DNA of 64,000 nucleotides, taken from IMG/VR virus record IMGVR_UViG_3300046820_001050, positions 1-64,000 of that record; one strand, written 5' to 3'. This stretch comes from a virus. Position numbers and translations under genes: made by a program. A model generated the notes under the pieces. It worked only from the letters and a program-made list of their open reading frames with translations. It was not told the origin of the DNA and ran no database searches. Below, in pieces: positions 6,444-12,848 of this stretch (the stretch's first letter is position 1; each line of letters opens with the position of its first letter).

Positions 6444-6608
6444 ATGACCCAAACAAAACCTTACACAATAGATGAACTAATGCAAAAAATATATGATGAG
6501 AATTTTTCTCATTTTGATTTCATGGATAACATGAATGGTGGAGAGTGTGATTGTAATCTCCATGTGGCTATGGATTTAATGTATGAGTATGGGGGTGGAC
6601 TATGTTAG
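6444..6608 (+). CDS. acidic 54-aa protein
   Basis: Start fixed by promoter spacing. Acidic with a Met/Phe-rich middle and GGECDCN. Its last 7 bases overlap the next start. Unrecognised. First gene of a run of tiny overlapping genes. Confidence 0.6.
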   Translation: MTQTKPYTIDELMQKIYDENFSHFDFMDNMNGGECDCNLHVAMDLMYEYGGGLC

Positions 6609-6757
6609 GCTATACCGTTGATGATTTAGATGAAATGATTAGGGCTGTTGTCCTATCTAAGAAATCAGTACCAAGCACACAACTTAGAATCCATGCTGGA
6701 TTAGATAAAGCAGAGGAGTTCCTTAAAGGACTATGGGCAGAAGGGTACTTTGACTAA
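6602..6757 (+). CDS. hypothetical 51-aa protein
   Basis: Helical, mildly acidic protein overlapping its neighbours by 7 and 1 bases (TAATG junction downstream). Unknown function. Confidence 0.6.
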   Translation: MLGYTVDDLDEMIRAVVLSKKSVPSTQLRIHAGLDKAEEFLKGLWAEGYFD

Positions 6758-6936
6758 TGAATCGTATTAGAGTGACTCTTGAGTTAGATATTGATTTAGA
6801 TTCCTGGAAAGAAATGGGTATGGAGATAGCAGAGGATGATGCTGAGGACTTTGCTAAAGAAGAATTCATGGAGTGGATTCATGCTATGAGTGATACAGAT
6901 ATTTATGAGTGTATGGAGACTAAGTATGTGGACTAA
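6757..6936 (+). CDS. acidic 59-aa protein
   Basis: Begins MNRIRVTLELDIDL and continues strongly acidic (AEDDAEDFAKEE). The beta-then-helix pattern is typical of small phage proteins. It overlaps the next start by 11 bases. Function unknown. Confidence 0.6.
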   Translation: MNRIRVTLELDIDLDSWKEMGMEIAEDDAEDFAKEEFMEWIHAMSDTDIYECMETKYVD

Positions 6937-7141
6937 GTATGATTATCTATGTACTGATTGTGATGCTCTTATAGAGATTACTGCTTGTGCTGATAAGGTT
7001 CTTGATCCCGCCTGTATTTGCGGGGGATTAGGAATAGTTATCCTATTATCACAGGGAGATGGAACAGGACCTCTCCTGGAGCCTGTGACGAAGGTCACAC
7101 CCGCTGGACTTGTAAAAATCAACACCAACCCGTATAATTAA
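6926..7141 (+). CDS. zinc-ribbon protein, 71 aa
   Basis: The start is placed at ATG 6926 (MWTKYDYLCTDC), inside the previous gene; an earlier in-frame ATG gives a much longer overlap. CTDC and CICGG separated by about 20 residues resemble the FmdB-type regulatory zinc ribbon. Possibly DNA- or RNA-binding. The promoter for the next gene lies within its 3' end. Confidence 0.65.
   Translation: MWTKYDYLCTDCDALIEITACADKVLDPACICGGLGIVILLSQGDGTGPLLEPVTKVTPAGLVKINTNPYN
7110..7138 (+). promoter_or_regulatory. class II (leaderless) promoter
   Basis: TTGTAA at 7110-7115, 17 bp, TATAAT at 7133-7138, then 6 nt to ATG 7145. It lies inside the end of the upstream gene, so it is an internal operon promoter. 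Confidence 0.65.
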
Positions 7142-7144
7142 TAT

Positions 7145-7309
7145 ATGGACCTAAATACACTTAAAGAATATATCAGACTACATGCTATCTCCCTTGAACA
7201 GGACTTAGCCCACACACTGGAGCATGAGGACAATGCTGACGACATAACCTTTTACCTTGAAGGTTCTATTGATGTATGCAACCACCTATTGGAGGTTATC
7301 AGTGAGTGA
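7145..7309 (+). CDS. acidic 54-aa protein
   Basis: Helical (KEYIRLHAISLEQDLAHTLE) acidic peptide; start set by the leaderless promoter spacing. It overlaps the next gene by 8 bases (GTGAGTGA). Unknown. Confidence 0.6.
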   Translation: MDLNTLKEYIRLHAISLEQDLAHTLEHEDNADDITFYLEGSIDVCNHLLEVISE

Positions 7310-7553
7310 GAAGTATCCCTTTATCCCCGAACATTTGGAGAAGGGCTTAGAGGATATCTCTATCCCACTAATAGATTTATTACATGGTCACTTGAAGGTA
7401 GCCATGCTTGAATCAGAAATTAAATTAGAACGCTGTGAAGGTGATGAGCGTGAGTGGCTTGACGGCTATATGCAAGCCTTGACAGAACTATACTGCTTGA
7501 CATATAATTTATCTATAGACCGCAAGCATATTGAGGAGAAGTACTATGCCTAA
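7302..7553 (+). CDS. hypothetical 83-aa protein, GTG start
   Basis: GTG 7302 (SEKYPFIPEHLEKGL) is chosen because GGAGGTT lies 5-11 nt upstream and it overlaps the previous stop; the earlier ATG in this frame would overlap the upstream gene by 53 bases. All-helical, acidic. No family recognised. Confidence 0.65.
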   Translation: MSEKYPFIPEHLEKGLEDISIPLIDLLHGHLKVAMLESEIKLERCEGDEREWLDGYMQALTELYCLTYNLSIDRKHIEEKYYA

Positions 7554-7911
7554 TAATTTTATTGAACTTACCTTTGAAGAAGCAGATGAGCAATTCAAAT
7601 TTATGGTTAATAACTATGATGAGAATGCCTCCTTTGATGGTTTAATGTTTGAGACCTATGGCGATGAGGTAGAGTTTGTTAAGTCTCAATCCCCTGCCAA
7701 TATCTGGATGTATGGCGAGGGAGACGATGGTGGCCTCTACATTTGGTCTGGCTGGGGCTTTGTTAATAGGATTGGCTATTTTATTAGTGAGAACCCCGTG
7801 CCTGATAATACTACTATTCAGATTCAGGTTGCAGAGCCTGACTTGACATGTGATGACTGTGATGATATTATTGATATAGATGAAACCCACAAATGCGAGG
7901 AGCAAAAATGA
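7546..7911 (+). CDS. hypothetical 121-aa acidic protein
   Basis: Start at ATG 7546 (MPNNFIELTFEEA) after GAGGAG. Acidic, with an aromatic-rich middle and CDDCDD plus a distal HKC near the C-terminus that could bind metal. It overlaps both neighbours. Function unknown. Confidence 0.7.
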   Translation: MPNNFIELTFEEADEQFKFMVNNYDENASFDGLMFETYGDEVEFVKSQSPANIWMYGEGDDGGLYIWSGWGFVNRIGYFISENPVPDNTTIQIQVAEPDLTCDDCDDIIDIDETHKCEEQK

Positions 7912-8237
7912 AAACAGAAAGTATGACTCTTATTGGACAGTTTTTTGTAGATAGCGGACAAGCCATTGTTGGCGACCCATGTTATTTAGATGAGTGGCAG
8001 AATTGGGATAGTGATGTAGAACCATACGAAAACAATCTTAATAAGGTTGGAGAGTACGGATATCTTGGTGCATGTAATGCTACAGGTGGCAAGGGCTTTG
8101 GACAATTGGGCGGTATGAATGCCGTTGCATTTTCCACGGGATACGGAGACGGGCATTACCCTGTCTATGCAGACATCAATGAGGACGGACGAGTAACTAT
8201 GATTGTTATTCCTTTTATTAATGAGGAGGACAACTAA
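7908..8237 (+). CDS. conserved phage protein, 109 aa
   Basis: Start at ATG 7908 after GAGGAG. The motif VDSGQAIVGDPCYLDEW near the N-terminus recurs in small proteins from many phages and bacteria that carry a 'D-S-G-x-x-x-x-DPCY' signature, and is followed by Gly-rich beta strands. Probably a compact beta protein; function unknown. Confidence 0.7.
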   Translation: MKTESMTLIGQFFVDSGQAIVGDPCYLDEWQNWDSDVEPYENNLNKVGEYGYLGACNATGGKGFGQLGGMNAVAFSTGYGDGHYPVYADINEDGRVTMIVIPFINEEDN

Positions 8238-8599
8238 TGGGAGCACGGATTAACTATGTATTTAAAGACTCACTAACGCACCCTTCAGTTGTACTTTATA
8301 GTCATTGGGGAGAGACCGAATGGCAGCGAGACATCGCCATGGCCTTAGAGCATGCTAAACCACGATGGATTGATGCGTCATACTGTACCCGCATGATGAT
8401 TAGTTATCTTATTCAAGACTGTGTGCTTGAAGAAACAGGGTTTGGTATTTATGCAGTCAACGGTCCTAACTACGAACTAATGGAGACCACTGTAGTTATC
8501 GACATGAATAACAAGACTGTCTATGAGGTGGGCTCAGACGTACATGTTCGATGGAATGATTTCATCGCAGCATATGCACCACAAAATATTAGCGCTTAG
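8237..8599 (+). CDS. hypothetical 120-aa protein
   Basis: Coupled to the previous gene (TAATG). It contains LYSHWGETEWQRDI, followed by helices and a beta-rich C-terminus. I have seen similar 'YSHWGG' starts in phage proteins, but no function is established. Followed by two hairpins. Confidence 0.7.
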   Translation: MGARINYVFKDSLTHPSVVLYSHWGETEWQRDIAMALEHAKPRWIDASYCTRMMISYLIQDCVLEETGFGIYAVNGPNYELMETTVVIDMNNKTVYEVGSDVHVRWNDFIAAYAPQNISA

Positions 8600-8609
8600 C
8601 GCAGCATAT

Positions 8610-8636
8610 ATCAGTGTGGATGGGTCCCTCACTGAT
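8610..8636 (+). terminator. hairpin ATCAGTG/CACTGAT
   Basis: A perfect 7-bp stem with a 13-nt loop, 11 bp after the 120-aa gene. No T run, so possibly a weak terminator or RNA-stabilising 3' end. Confidence 0.45.
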
Positions 8637-8652
8637 TAACTAAATAAGGATA

Positions 8653-8690
8653 GGGAAGGCGTAGCCTGTGGGGGTTGCGCCTCCCTTCCC
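8653..8690 (+). repeat. GC-rich inverted repeat GGGAAGG/CCTTCCC
   Basis: Seven-base arms at 8653-8659 and 8684-8690 around a G-rich loop. The -35 of the next promoter (8675-8680) lies inside the loop, so the structure may affect promoter access. Confidence 0.45.
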
Positions 8691-8703
8691 CTTCCTGTAT
8701 AAT
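8675..8703 (+). promoter_or_regulatory. sigma70-like promoter, leadered
   Basis: TTGCGC at 8675-8680, 17 bp, TATAAT at 8698-8703. The ATG at 8721 is 17 nt downstream with GAGGAGAGG between, so this transcript has a leader, unlike most TATAAT promoters here. Confidence 0.6.
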
Positions 8704-8720
8704 AGATAAAGAGGAGAGGC

Positions 8721-8963
8721 ATGACTTACAGCGTTCGCAGAAAACCCGAAAGCACAAAAGAAATACAGTTCTCAAACCGTTTAGCAAAGTTGCTAACTGA
8801 GGACATGGGACTCAACTTGGAAGCACTTGGCTTTCATTTAGTACATAACCACCCTGTTATCGTATCACGCAGACTCGAAGTCGTTGCATTGACGGCGGGG
8901 GAAGAGTATGATAAACTTATGACAGGATACTTAGGAGAGGATTACACAGCACTATGGAAGTAG
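8721..8963 (+). CDS. hypothetical 80-aa protein
   Basis: ATG after GAGGAGAGGC. Basic N-terminus (SVRRKPESTKEIQF) then helices; it overlaps the next gene by 10 bases. No domain recognised. Confidence 0.7.
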   Translation: MTYSVRRKPESTKEIQFSNRLAKLLTEDMGLNLEALGFHLVHNHPVIVSRRLEVVALTAGEEYDKLMTGYLGEDYTALWK

Positions 8964-9250
8964 ACTTTGCAGATAGATGTGCCATTTTAGGACAGTTTTG
9001 GTATGAATACAGAGATGATGAGGAGTTAAAGCCTTTCATCTCATACAACGATGTGGGCTTGCCGCTTGCATGGTTTATTTCAACGGGAGTTGTAACAGCA
9101 CTGCCAATGTCAGAGGACTATGTTAATGAAACATTTGCCATGTTCCTTGATGCTTTAGAAGTTACAGAAGATGATGTTATCGATGTTGATAACCTTGAAG
9201 ATTTGCTTGCAATCGCAGAACAAAAGAAAAGCGAAAGAGAAGCAGAGTAG
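8954..9250 (+). CDS. hypothetical 98-aa acidic protein
   Basis: Two-gene unit with 8721-8963. Helical, acidic, with DFADRCAILGQFWYEYRDD at the start, a pattern common in uncharacterised actinophage proteins. Ends 8 bp before a UUCG hairpin. Confidence 0.7.
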   Translation: MEVDFADRCAILGQFWYEYRDDEELKPFISYNDVGLPLAWFISTGVVTALPMSEDYVNETFAMFLDALEVTEDDVIDVDNLEDLLAIAEQKKSEREAE

Positions 9251-9258
9251 CCACGGCT

Positions 9259-9274
9259 GCACCCTTCGGGGTGC
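9259..9274 (+). terminator. GCACCC-TTCG-GGGTGC hairpin
   Basis: A 6-bp GC-rich stem closing a cUUCGg tetraloop, 8 bp after the stop. No T tract follows; instead CCTAGG at 9276-9281. It could be a terminator or a 3'-protecting hairpin. Confidence 0.5.
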
Positions 9275-9275
9275 G

Positions 9276-9289
9276 CCTAGGCGATCTAG
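9276..9289. repeat. CCTAGGYGATCTAG repeat, copy 2
   Basis: CCTAGGCGATCTAG, one base different from 6301-6314. It stands at the left edge of the CAAACC-repeat region. Confidence 0.4.
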
Positions 9290-9420
9290 AAAATATACCA
9301 CATATATCAAACCTTGTCAAACCTCATAGCAATGTATTACGAACCAATCTAAAAATTTCCCAGAAATAGATTACGATGGTTTGAAAATTTTTCCCAGAAG
9401 TTTACCATATCAAACCTTAT

Positions 9421-9450
9421 TTGTCAAACCTTCATATCTAGGTGTATAAT
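9421..9450 (+). promoter_or_regulatory. class II (leaderless) promoter with CAAACCTT on its -35
   Basis: TTGTCA at 9421-9426, 18 bp, TATAAT at 9445-9450, then 6 nt to ATG 9457. A CAAACCTT copy (9425-9432) overlaps the -35, suggesting repression by whatever binds the repeat. Confidence 0.65.
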
Positions 9451-9456
9451 AAAGGT

Positions 9457-9675
9457 ATGTCCCCTAGACACTTTGCTAACTATGCTAAGAATAACCCACA
9501 AGACTATCAGTCTTTCTCAGATAACGTATGGAACTCTTTTGTTACTGTTACTCATACTATAGGTTTGAATAGGTTCTTTACTTTTACCCCCGATTTTTTG
9601 CAGGACAAGAAAGTTGAGCAGGCCACAGGCCGCTTCGCCGCAGGCGAAATCCCAGGGGATCAAGCAAAGCAATAA
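9457..9675 (+). CDS. hypothetical 72-aa protein
   Basis: The start at 9457 is fixed by 6-nt promoter spacing; an in-frame ATG 15 bases upstream overlaps the -10. Aromatic- and Asn-rich; the C-terminal 25 residues (VEQATGRFAAGEIPGDQAKQ) are compositionally different from the rest. It lies inside the repeat region, so it may encode a regulator or be transcribed through an origin. Unrecognised. Confidence 0.55.
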   Translation: MSPRHFANYAKNNPQDYQSFSDNVWNSFVTVTHTIGLNRFFTFTPDFLQDKKVEQATGRFAAGEIPGDQAKQ

Positions 9676-9838
9676 CAATACCCCCTATATAAGGTATTAC
9701 GAACCTTTGATTATTTTTCCCAGAGTTTTGGGATATTTTCCAAACCTTTATAAACTTTTATAAGGTTTTTTAAAAAGATTAAGATCCTTTCGTAAAAAAT
9801 CGCTGAACTTTTTAGGGCAAATCATGCATAAAAGATAC

Positions 9839-9867
9839 TTGACAAACCATGGTTTTGCATGTATAAT
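9839..9867 (+). promoter_or_regulatory. consensus sigma70-like promoter
   Basis: TTGACA at 9839-9844, 17 bp, TATAAT at 9862-9867. CAAACCAT overlaps its -35 and CAAACCTT lies just after the -10. No start codon is correctly placed for a leaderless mRNA, so the product could be a noncoding or primer RNA. Confidence 0.6.
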
Positions 9868-9888
9868 GCCCAAACCTTATATAATGGT

Positions 9889-9917
9889 TTGACACTATGG
9901 GGGATATGTGGTATAAG
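9889..9917 (+). promoter_or_regulatory. second tandem promoter-like site
   Basis: TTGACA at 9889-9894, 17 bp, TATAAG at 9912-9917, flanked by three GGTTTG words. Weaker than the site 50 bp upstream. Confidence 0.4.
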
Positions 9918-10037
9918 AGGTTTGGGGATAAGAGGTTTGATGGTTTGGCATTACGAACGCCGTCTATAAAAGCGCTCCCTACTCCACTATCCTCCACTTC
10001 ACTCCACTTCCACCCTATCTACTTATACTATCAGTAA
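9897..10037 (+). CDS. doubtful 46-aa frame in the control region
   Basis: An ATG at 9897 opens 46 codons downstream of the 9839 promoter. The product has a basic start and a Ser/Thr/Pro/His-rich end that reflects the pyrimidine tract. No ribosome binding site. Low-complexity composition makes this more likely noncoding. Confidence 0.15.
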   Translation: MGDMWYKRFGDKRFDGLALRTPSIKALPTPLSSTSLHFHPIYLYYQ

Positions 10038-10045
10038 CATTTATC

Positions 10046-10099
10046 TGTGGATAACTTGTGGATAACTATGACATTTTTAGCCTATTGTCCTGTGGATAA
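10046..10099 (-). other. three perfect DnaA boxes
   Basis: TGTGGATAA (TTATCCACA on the minus strand) at 10046-10054, 10057-10065 and 10091-10099, all in the same orientation. The third overlaps the expected -35 position of the sulfotransferase-like gene promoter. Confidence 0.75.
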
Positions 10100-10130
10100 C
10101 TATCACAACACCCTATGATAGAATAGACAT

Positions 10131-10730
10131 ATGGACTATTTCATAGAAAGCCCTGACTACTCTATAGTCACAATTCCAAGGGTTGGCTCTAACTATCTTC
10201 AAGATAGAATCTTCCAACACACTGGTATATTTGTACAAAAATATCACAAAGTTCAAGATAACAAAATGATAACGGTAGTGAGAGACCCTATTGAACTACT
10301 TACATCAGAGTTGGCTATGGGTGTTTTCTATGATCCTGAAGGCAAGAAGATAAATGATAAACAAAAAAAACTCTGGGATGTGGAACTTCAAAGAGACTAT
10401 ATGAAGTATCTTTCAGACTCAGATGACATGGCAGTAATTGATGATTTCCACACAGTTATAGACTATAGAACCCTAATAGACTTTCCATATGAAACCACTC
10501 AGGCTATAGCCTCAATAATGGGTATTGAGATAATCCAAAGGGATTACACAAACACAAGACTTAGGGATTATTCAGAGTATAACCATATCCTATCAAGTAA
10601 AAAAGTCAAGGAGTATGATGAAATTAAGGCTCACCTACAAACTATGGATCTATCAAGAATGTATGAGTTCTATCATGAAATGCTTAAAAGATGTATAGAC
10701 ATTCCTGGCACAACTAGCCAGGGTATATAA
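10131..10730 (+). CDS. sulfotransferase-like P-loop protein
   Basis: 199-aa protein resembling PAPS-dependent sulfotransferases, which move sulfate onto carbohydrate, lipid or protein hydroxyls. The 5'-phosphosulfate loop appears as TIPRVGSNYL at residues 13-22, and the 3'-phosphate-binding motif as VVRDPIELLTSEL from about residue 49. At 199 residues it is shorter than typical cellular enzymes (250-300), but similar short forms occur in phages. The start is fixed by TAGAAT at 10119-10124 ending 6 nt upstream. A cognate APS-kinase-like enzyme is encoded at 28791-29552. Substrate unknown. Confidence 0.7.
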   Translation: MDYFIESPDYSIVTIPRVGSNYLQDRIFQHTGIFVQKYHKVQDNKMITVVRDPIELLTSELAMGVFYDPEGKKINDKQKKLWDVELQRDYMKYLSDSDDMAVIDDFHTVIDYRTLIDFPYETTQAIASIMGIEIIQRDYTNTRLRDYSEYNHILSSKKVKEYDEIKAHLQTMDLSRMYEFYHEMLKRCIDIPGTTSQGI

Positions 10731-10733
10731 AGA

Positions 10734-11054
10734 TTACGACACATCCTTTATAGCCTTATTGACCATACGGATCAAGGCCCTACGGGTTATCTTTGAAGCA
10801 TCAAAGGTCTCTGTGTATCCGTTTTGAGGCATATCCGCCTTATTCAGAAAATGTCCATGTCTTTCCCTTAGTGTTTTTAGTACTATAGATTCGACCTGTC
10901 TTGCCATATCCCGTTCGAAAAAATGCCAATACTTGACGAGTATCCATCCCTTGGTCCTATGGCTTGCAAACCTTCTTCCTGATATATCTGATATCCCTAC
11001 CTTGACAGCCTTATGTAGTGGGCTATATAGTATATATAAGACTGTTGATTCCAT
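10734..11054 (-). CDS. GIY-YIG/T5orf172-like nuclease
   Basis: 106-aa protein. The start is placed at ATG 11054 (MESTVLYILYSP), 6 nt after a minus-strand TATAAT (11061-11066); the longer frame would run over the divergent promoter. The order of motifs VLYILYS, KVGISD, R-x(5)-HRTKGW, a central E, and a late TETFD matches the T5orf172/GIY-YIG group of small nucleases. A divergent gene starts 65 bp away. Confidence 0.7.
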   Translation of the reverse strand: MESTVLYILYSPLHKAVKVGISDISGRRFASHRTKGWILVKYWHFFERDMARQVESIVLKTLRERHGHFLNKADMPQNGYTETFDASKITRRALIRMVNKAIKDVS

Positions 11055-11067
11055 AGGATCATTATAC

Positions 11068-11096
11068 TTGACATACCCTGCCAAATATGGGATACT
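11068..11096 (+). promoter_or_regulatory. class II-type promoter, divergent
   Basis: TTGACA at 11068-11073, 17 bp, GATACT at 11091-11096. It lies back to back with the minus-strand -10 at 11061-11066. The ATG exactly 6 nt downstream (11103) opens only a 7-codon frame. Confidence 0.6.
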
Positions 11097-11102
11097 TAAA
11101 GT

Positions 11103-11126
11103 ATGAAAGAAGATAATAATGCCTAA
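11103..11126 (+). CDS. possible 7-codon leader peptide MKEDNNA
   Basis: An ATG with the standard 6-nt spacing to the -10 opens a 7-codon frame whose stop overlaps the start of the next gene (ATG 11119). It could couple leaderless initiation to translation of the 113-aa gene. Confidence 0.35.
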   Translation: MKEDNNA

Positions 11127-11460
11127 CAAAAAAAATAAAAAGATAGACTGGTCAAATCCAGATAGAAAGATAGATTGGACAAACGCTATAGCCAAGGCTG
11201 AGCGTCAATTGGGTAGGAATAAGGCTGCTATTGAATCATCTGTCATGGGTACCCCATCAAACTGGTCAAGACCTAACTATAACAAACCTATGGTTGCTCC
11301 AGATCAATCCCCTCCAGATGAGAAGGTTAAGAAGCCTAAGAAACTAAGTAAGAAACAACGCAGAGCACACAATAAGGTCTTTGTCCCTCAACAAAAGCAA
11401 AAGGCTAAGAGGTCTACGGAAAACCAGGGTTTGCCAATAGTGAAGAAAGTTAACCAATAG
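11119..11460 (+). CDS. basic 113-aa protein
   Basis: Very basic and disordered-looking: KKNKKIDW near the start, a Pro/Ser-rich middle, and KKPKKLSKKQRRAHNK near residue 70-85. It could bind DNA or RNA. Two near-identical short repeats (KIDWSNPDRKIDWTN) open the protein. No family recognised. Confidence 0.7.
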   Translation: MPNKKNKKIDWSNPDRKIDWTNAIAKAERQLGRNKAAIESSVMGTPSNWSRPNYNKPMVAPDQSPPDEKVKKPKKLSKKQRRAHNKVFVPQQKQKAKRSTENQGLPIVKKVNQ

Positions 11461-11475
11461 TGCCCGTTTAGGGCA
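11461..11475 (+). terminator. weak hairpin TGCCC/GGGCA
   Basis: A 5-bp stem with a 5-nt loop immediately after the stop of the 113-aa gene, followed by a T-containing tract. Weak terminator candidate. Confidence 0.35.
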
Positions 11476-11554
11476 TAGGGTGGTTTATTACTTCTATTTT
11501 GCGCCGAACTTTAAACCCATTTTTTGCCGAATCTAATATGCTATAATCTTTTAT

Positions 11555-12154
11555 ATGGACTATAAAATAAATGGAATAGGTGTTGGCAGGGATCCAAATA
11601 GCATAGAAAGAAAAGACTCGTACAGTGTCAATTTTGAAAAAATAGGAAACTCTAAAGATAACATCAAAGTGTTTAACAACTTCATATCAGATGATATTTG
11701 TGATGAACTTTTATCAGTCAAAGGGCTTCCACACAAGAATGAATCAGAATTTTGGTCCAATAGAGTATTTGCTAACAGACATATCAATGTGATTGCTGAT
11801 ACATTTAGAGAAAAAATAAGACTTATCATTGAAAAAGAATATAAAGTTGATATTTCACCTATAGCACCTGCTCAATCACAAATTAATCCAGCAATAATCT
11901 CATGGCATCCAGGAATCGATATGGGCTTACATGTTGATGACTTGGGCACTGAAGATTATCATATGGCAGCACTTATATATCTTAATGATAATTTTATTGG
12001 TGGGGAAATTTCTTTTCCAACGCATGGTATAGAAATTAAGCCTAAAAGTGGAGATCTTATTATATTCCCTGGAAATTTGAACTATGCACATAAGATAGAT
12101 CCTATTATTTCTGGTAACAGATATACCATGCCATTTTGGTTTAAGTACGAATAA
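11555..12154 (+). CDS. 2OG-Fe(II) oxygenase, prolyl-4-hydroxylase-like
   Basis: 199 aa, double-stranded beta-helix dioxygenase of the prolyl-4-hydroxylase-like group, expected to hydroxylate a substrate with 2-oxoglutarate, O2 and Fe(II). Iron ligands: HVD in GLHVDDLG and the distal His in NYAHKID; the 2OG-binding Arg is in GNRYT. YLNDNFIGGEISF is the usual mid-domain signature. The N-terminal KIGNSKDNIKVFNNF motif is shared with several paralogues in the window. Leaderless: TATAAT 11542-11547 ends 7 nt upstream. Substrate unknown. Confidence 0.85.
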   Translation: MDYKINGIGVGRDPNSIERKDSYSVNFEKIGNSKDNIKVFNNFISDDICDELLSVKGLPHKNESEFWSNRVFANRHINVIADTFREKIRLIIEKEYKVDISPIAPAQSQINPAIISWHPGIDMGLHVDDLGTEDYHMAALIYLNDNFIGGEISFPTHGIEIKPKSGDLIIFPGNLNYAHKIDPIISGNRYTMPFWFKYE

Positions 12155-12186
12155 TTGACAAAGATATCATATGATATACTTGGTCT

Positions 12187-12834
12187 ATGATAGAAAATAA
12201 CAAAGAGTTTACTGGCGCAGTCGATGGAGTCTATGTAGTCAGAAATGCAGTTGTTGGAAATCGCCCAGACATGATACCAAGAGAAAAAAGTTATTTAGAT
12301 TTTTTGAATAAAGTTGGCGACTCTACGGAAAACATTAAAATAATTCCTAACTTTATAGGTGAAGAAGAAATTAAAGACCTTATGTCTCAGGTAGAAGTAA
12401 CAAAGGTAACAAGTTTTGTTTCTCAGAAAGATGCTAATGGTGAGCCAATAAACTGGATGCATACATATATGGGCATACATGATAGATTTAGCATAATCGA
12501 CAGAGTAACAAAAGAAATCAAAGATGCATACGGTTTTGATAACATAAGAGCAAAAGAACCACATCTTCATGTTGTACGATGGGACGAAGGTTCTGCACTA
12601 AAACTTCATGTAGATGACCTTGGGTACGTTACAGATAATAATATAGCAACACTAATCTATCTTAATGATGACTATGAAGGTGGAGAGATTTCTTTTGAAC
12701 AGCACAATCTTTCGGTTAAGCCCAAGACTGGTACACTACTTATATTTCCTGGAAATTTAAACTATGCACATGAAGTTAAAGAAGTTTTGTCTGGCAAAAG
12801 ATATACAGCACCTATCTGGTTTACGATAGTTTAA
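12187..12834 (+). CDS. 2OG-Fe(II) oxygenase, prolyl-4-hydroxylase-like
   Basis: 215-aa paralogue of the preceding gene with all metal and cosubstrate residues: LHVDDLG (His, Asp), NYAHEV (distal His), GKRYTAPIW (Arg). It keeps KVGDSTENIKIIPNF at the N-terminus. TATACT at 12175-12180 ends 6 nt before the ATG; a TTGACA lies upstream but at only 14 bp. Tandem with 11555-12154, which implies local duplication. Confidence 0.85.
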   Translation: MIENNKEFTGAVDGVYVVRNAVVGNRPDMIPREKSYLDFLNKVGDSTENIKIIPNFIGEEEIKDLMSQVEVTKVTSFVSQKDANGEPINWMHTYMGIHDRFSIIDRVTKEIKDAYGFDNIRAKEPHLHVVRWDEGSALKLHVDDLGYVTDNNIATLIYLNDDYEGGEISFEQHNLSVKPKTGTLLIFPGNLNYAHEVKEVLSGKRYTAPIWFTIV

Positions 12835-12848
12835 GGTATAATTTAATA

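Larger units (their letters stand above)
9308..9947. repeat. CAAACC(T/A)T iteron/operator array
   Basis: Copies of CAAACCTT, CAAACCAT or shorter CAAACC forms occur in both orientations: 9308, 9318, 9376, 9411, 9425, 9741, 9843, 9871, 9884, 9918, 9933 and 9941, with another AGGTTTG inside the coding sequence at 9561. Two copies at 9843 and 9871-9891 form inverted repeats (AAACCATGGTTT is a perfect 12-bp palindrome at 9844-9855). Several overlap promoter hexamers. ATTACGAAC (9336, 9696, 9950) and TTTCCCAGA (9356, 9390, 9716) are also repeated three times. Candidate repressor-operator array or replication iterons. Confidence 0.7.
9676..10130. other. candidate replication origin / control region
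   Basis: A 455-bp stretch without a convincing gene. It holds the right half of the CAAACC array, two tandem promoter-like sites (9839-9867 and 9889-9917), a pyrimidine-rich tract at about 9975-10020 with repeated CTCCACTTC-like words, and three perfect DnaA boxes (10046-10099). AT-rich DNA plus iterons plus DnaA boxes is the layout of a theta-type origin, but no melting or binding evidence exists. Confidence 0.5.

Noticed and set aside
9897-10037. A real protein in the origin-like region
   Set aside because: Kept only as a low-confidence feature; low complexity and no ribosome binding site favour noncoding DNA.
11055-11195. Longer N-terminus for the GIY-YIG-like protein
   Set aside because: The extra 47 residues are hydrophobic junk crossing the divergent promoter and the next gene, and the shorter start sits at the leaderless spacing.
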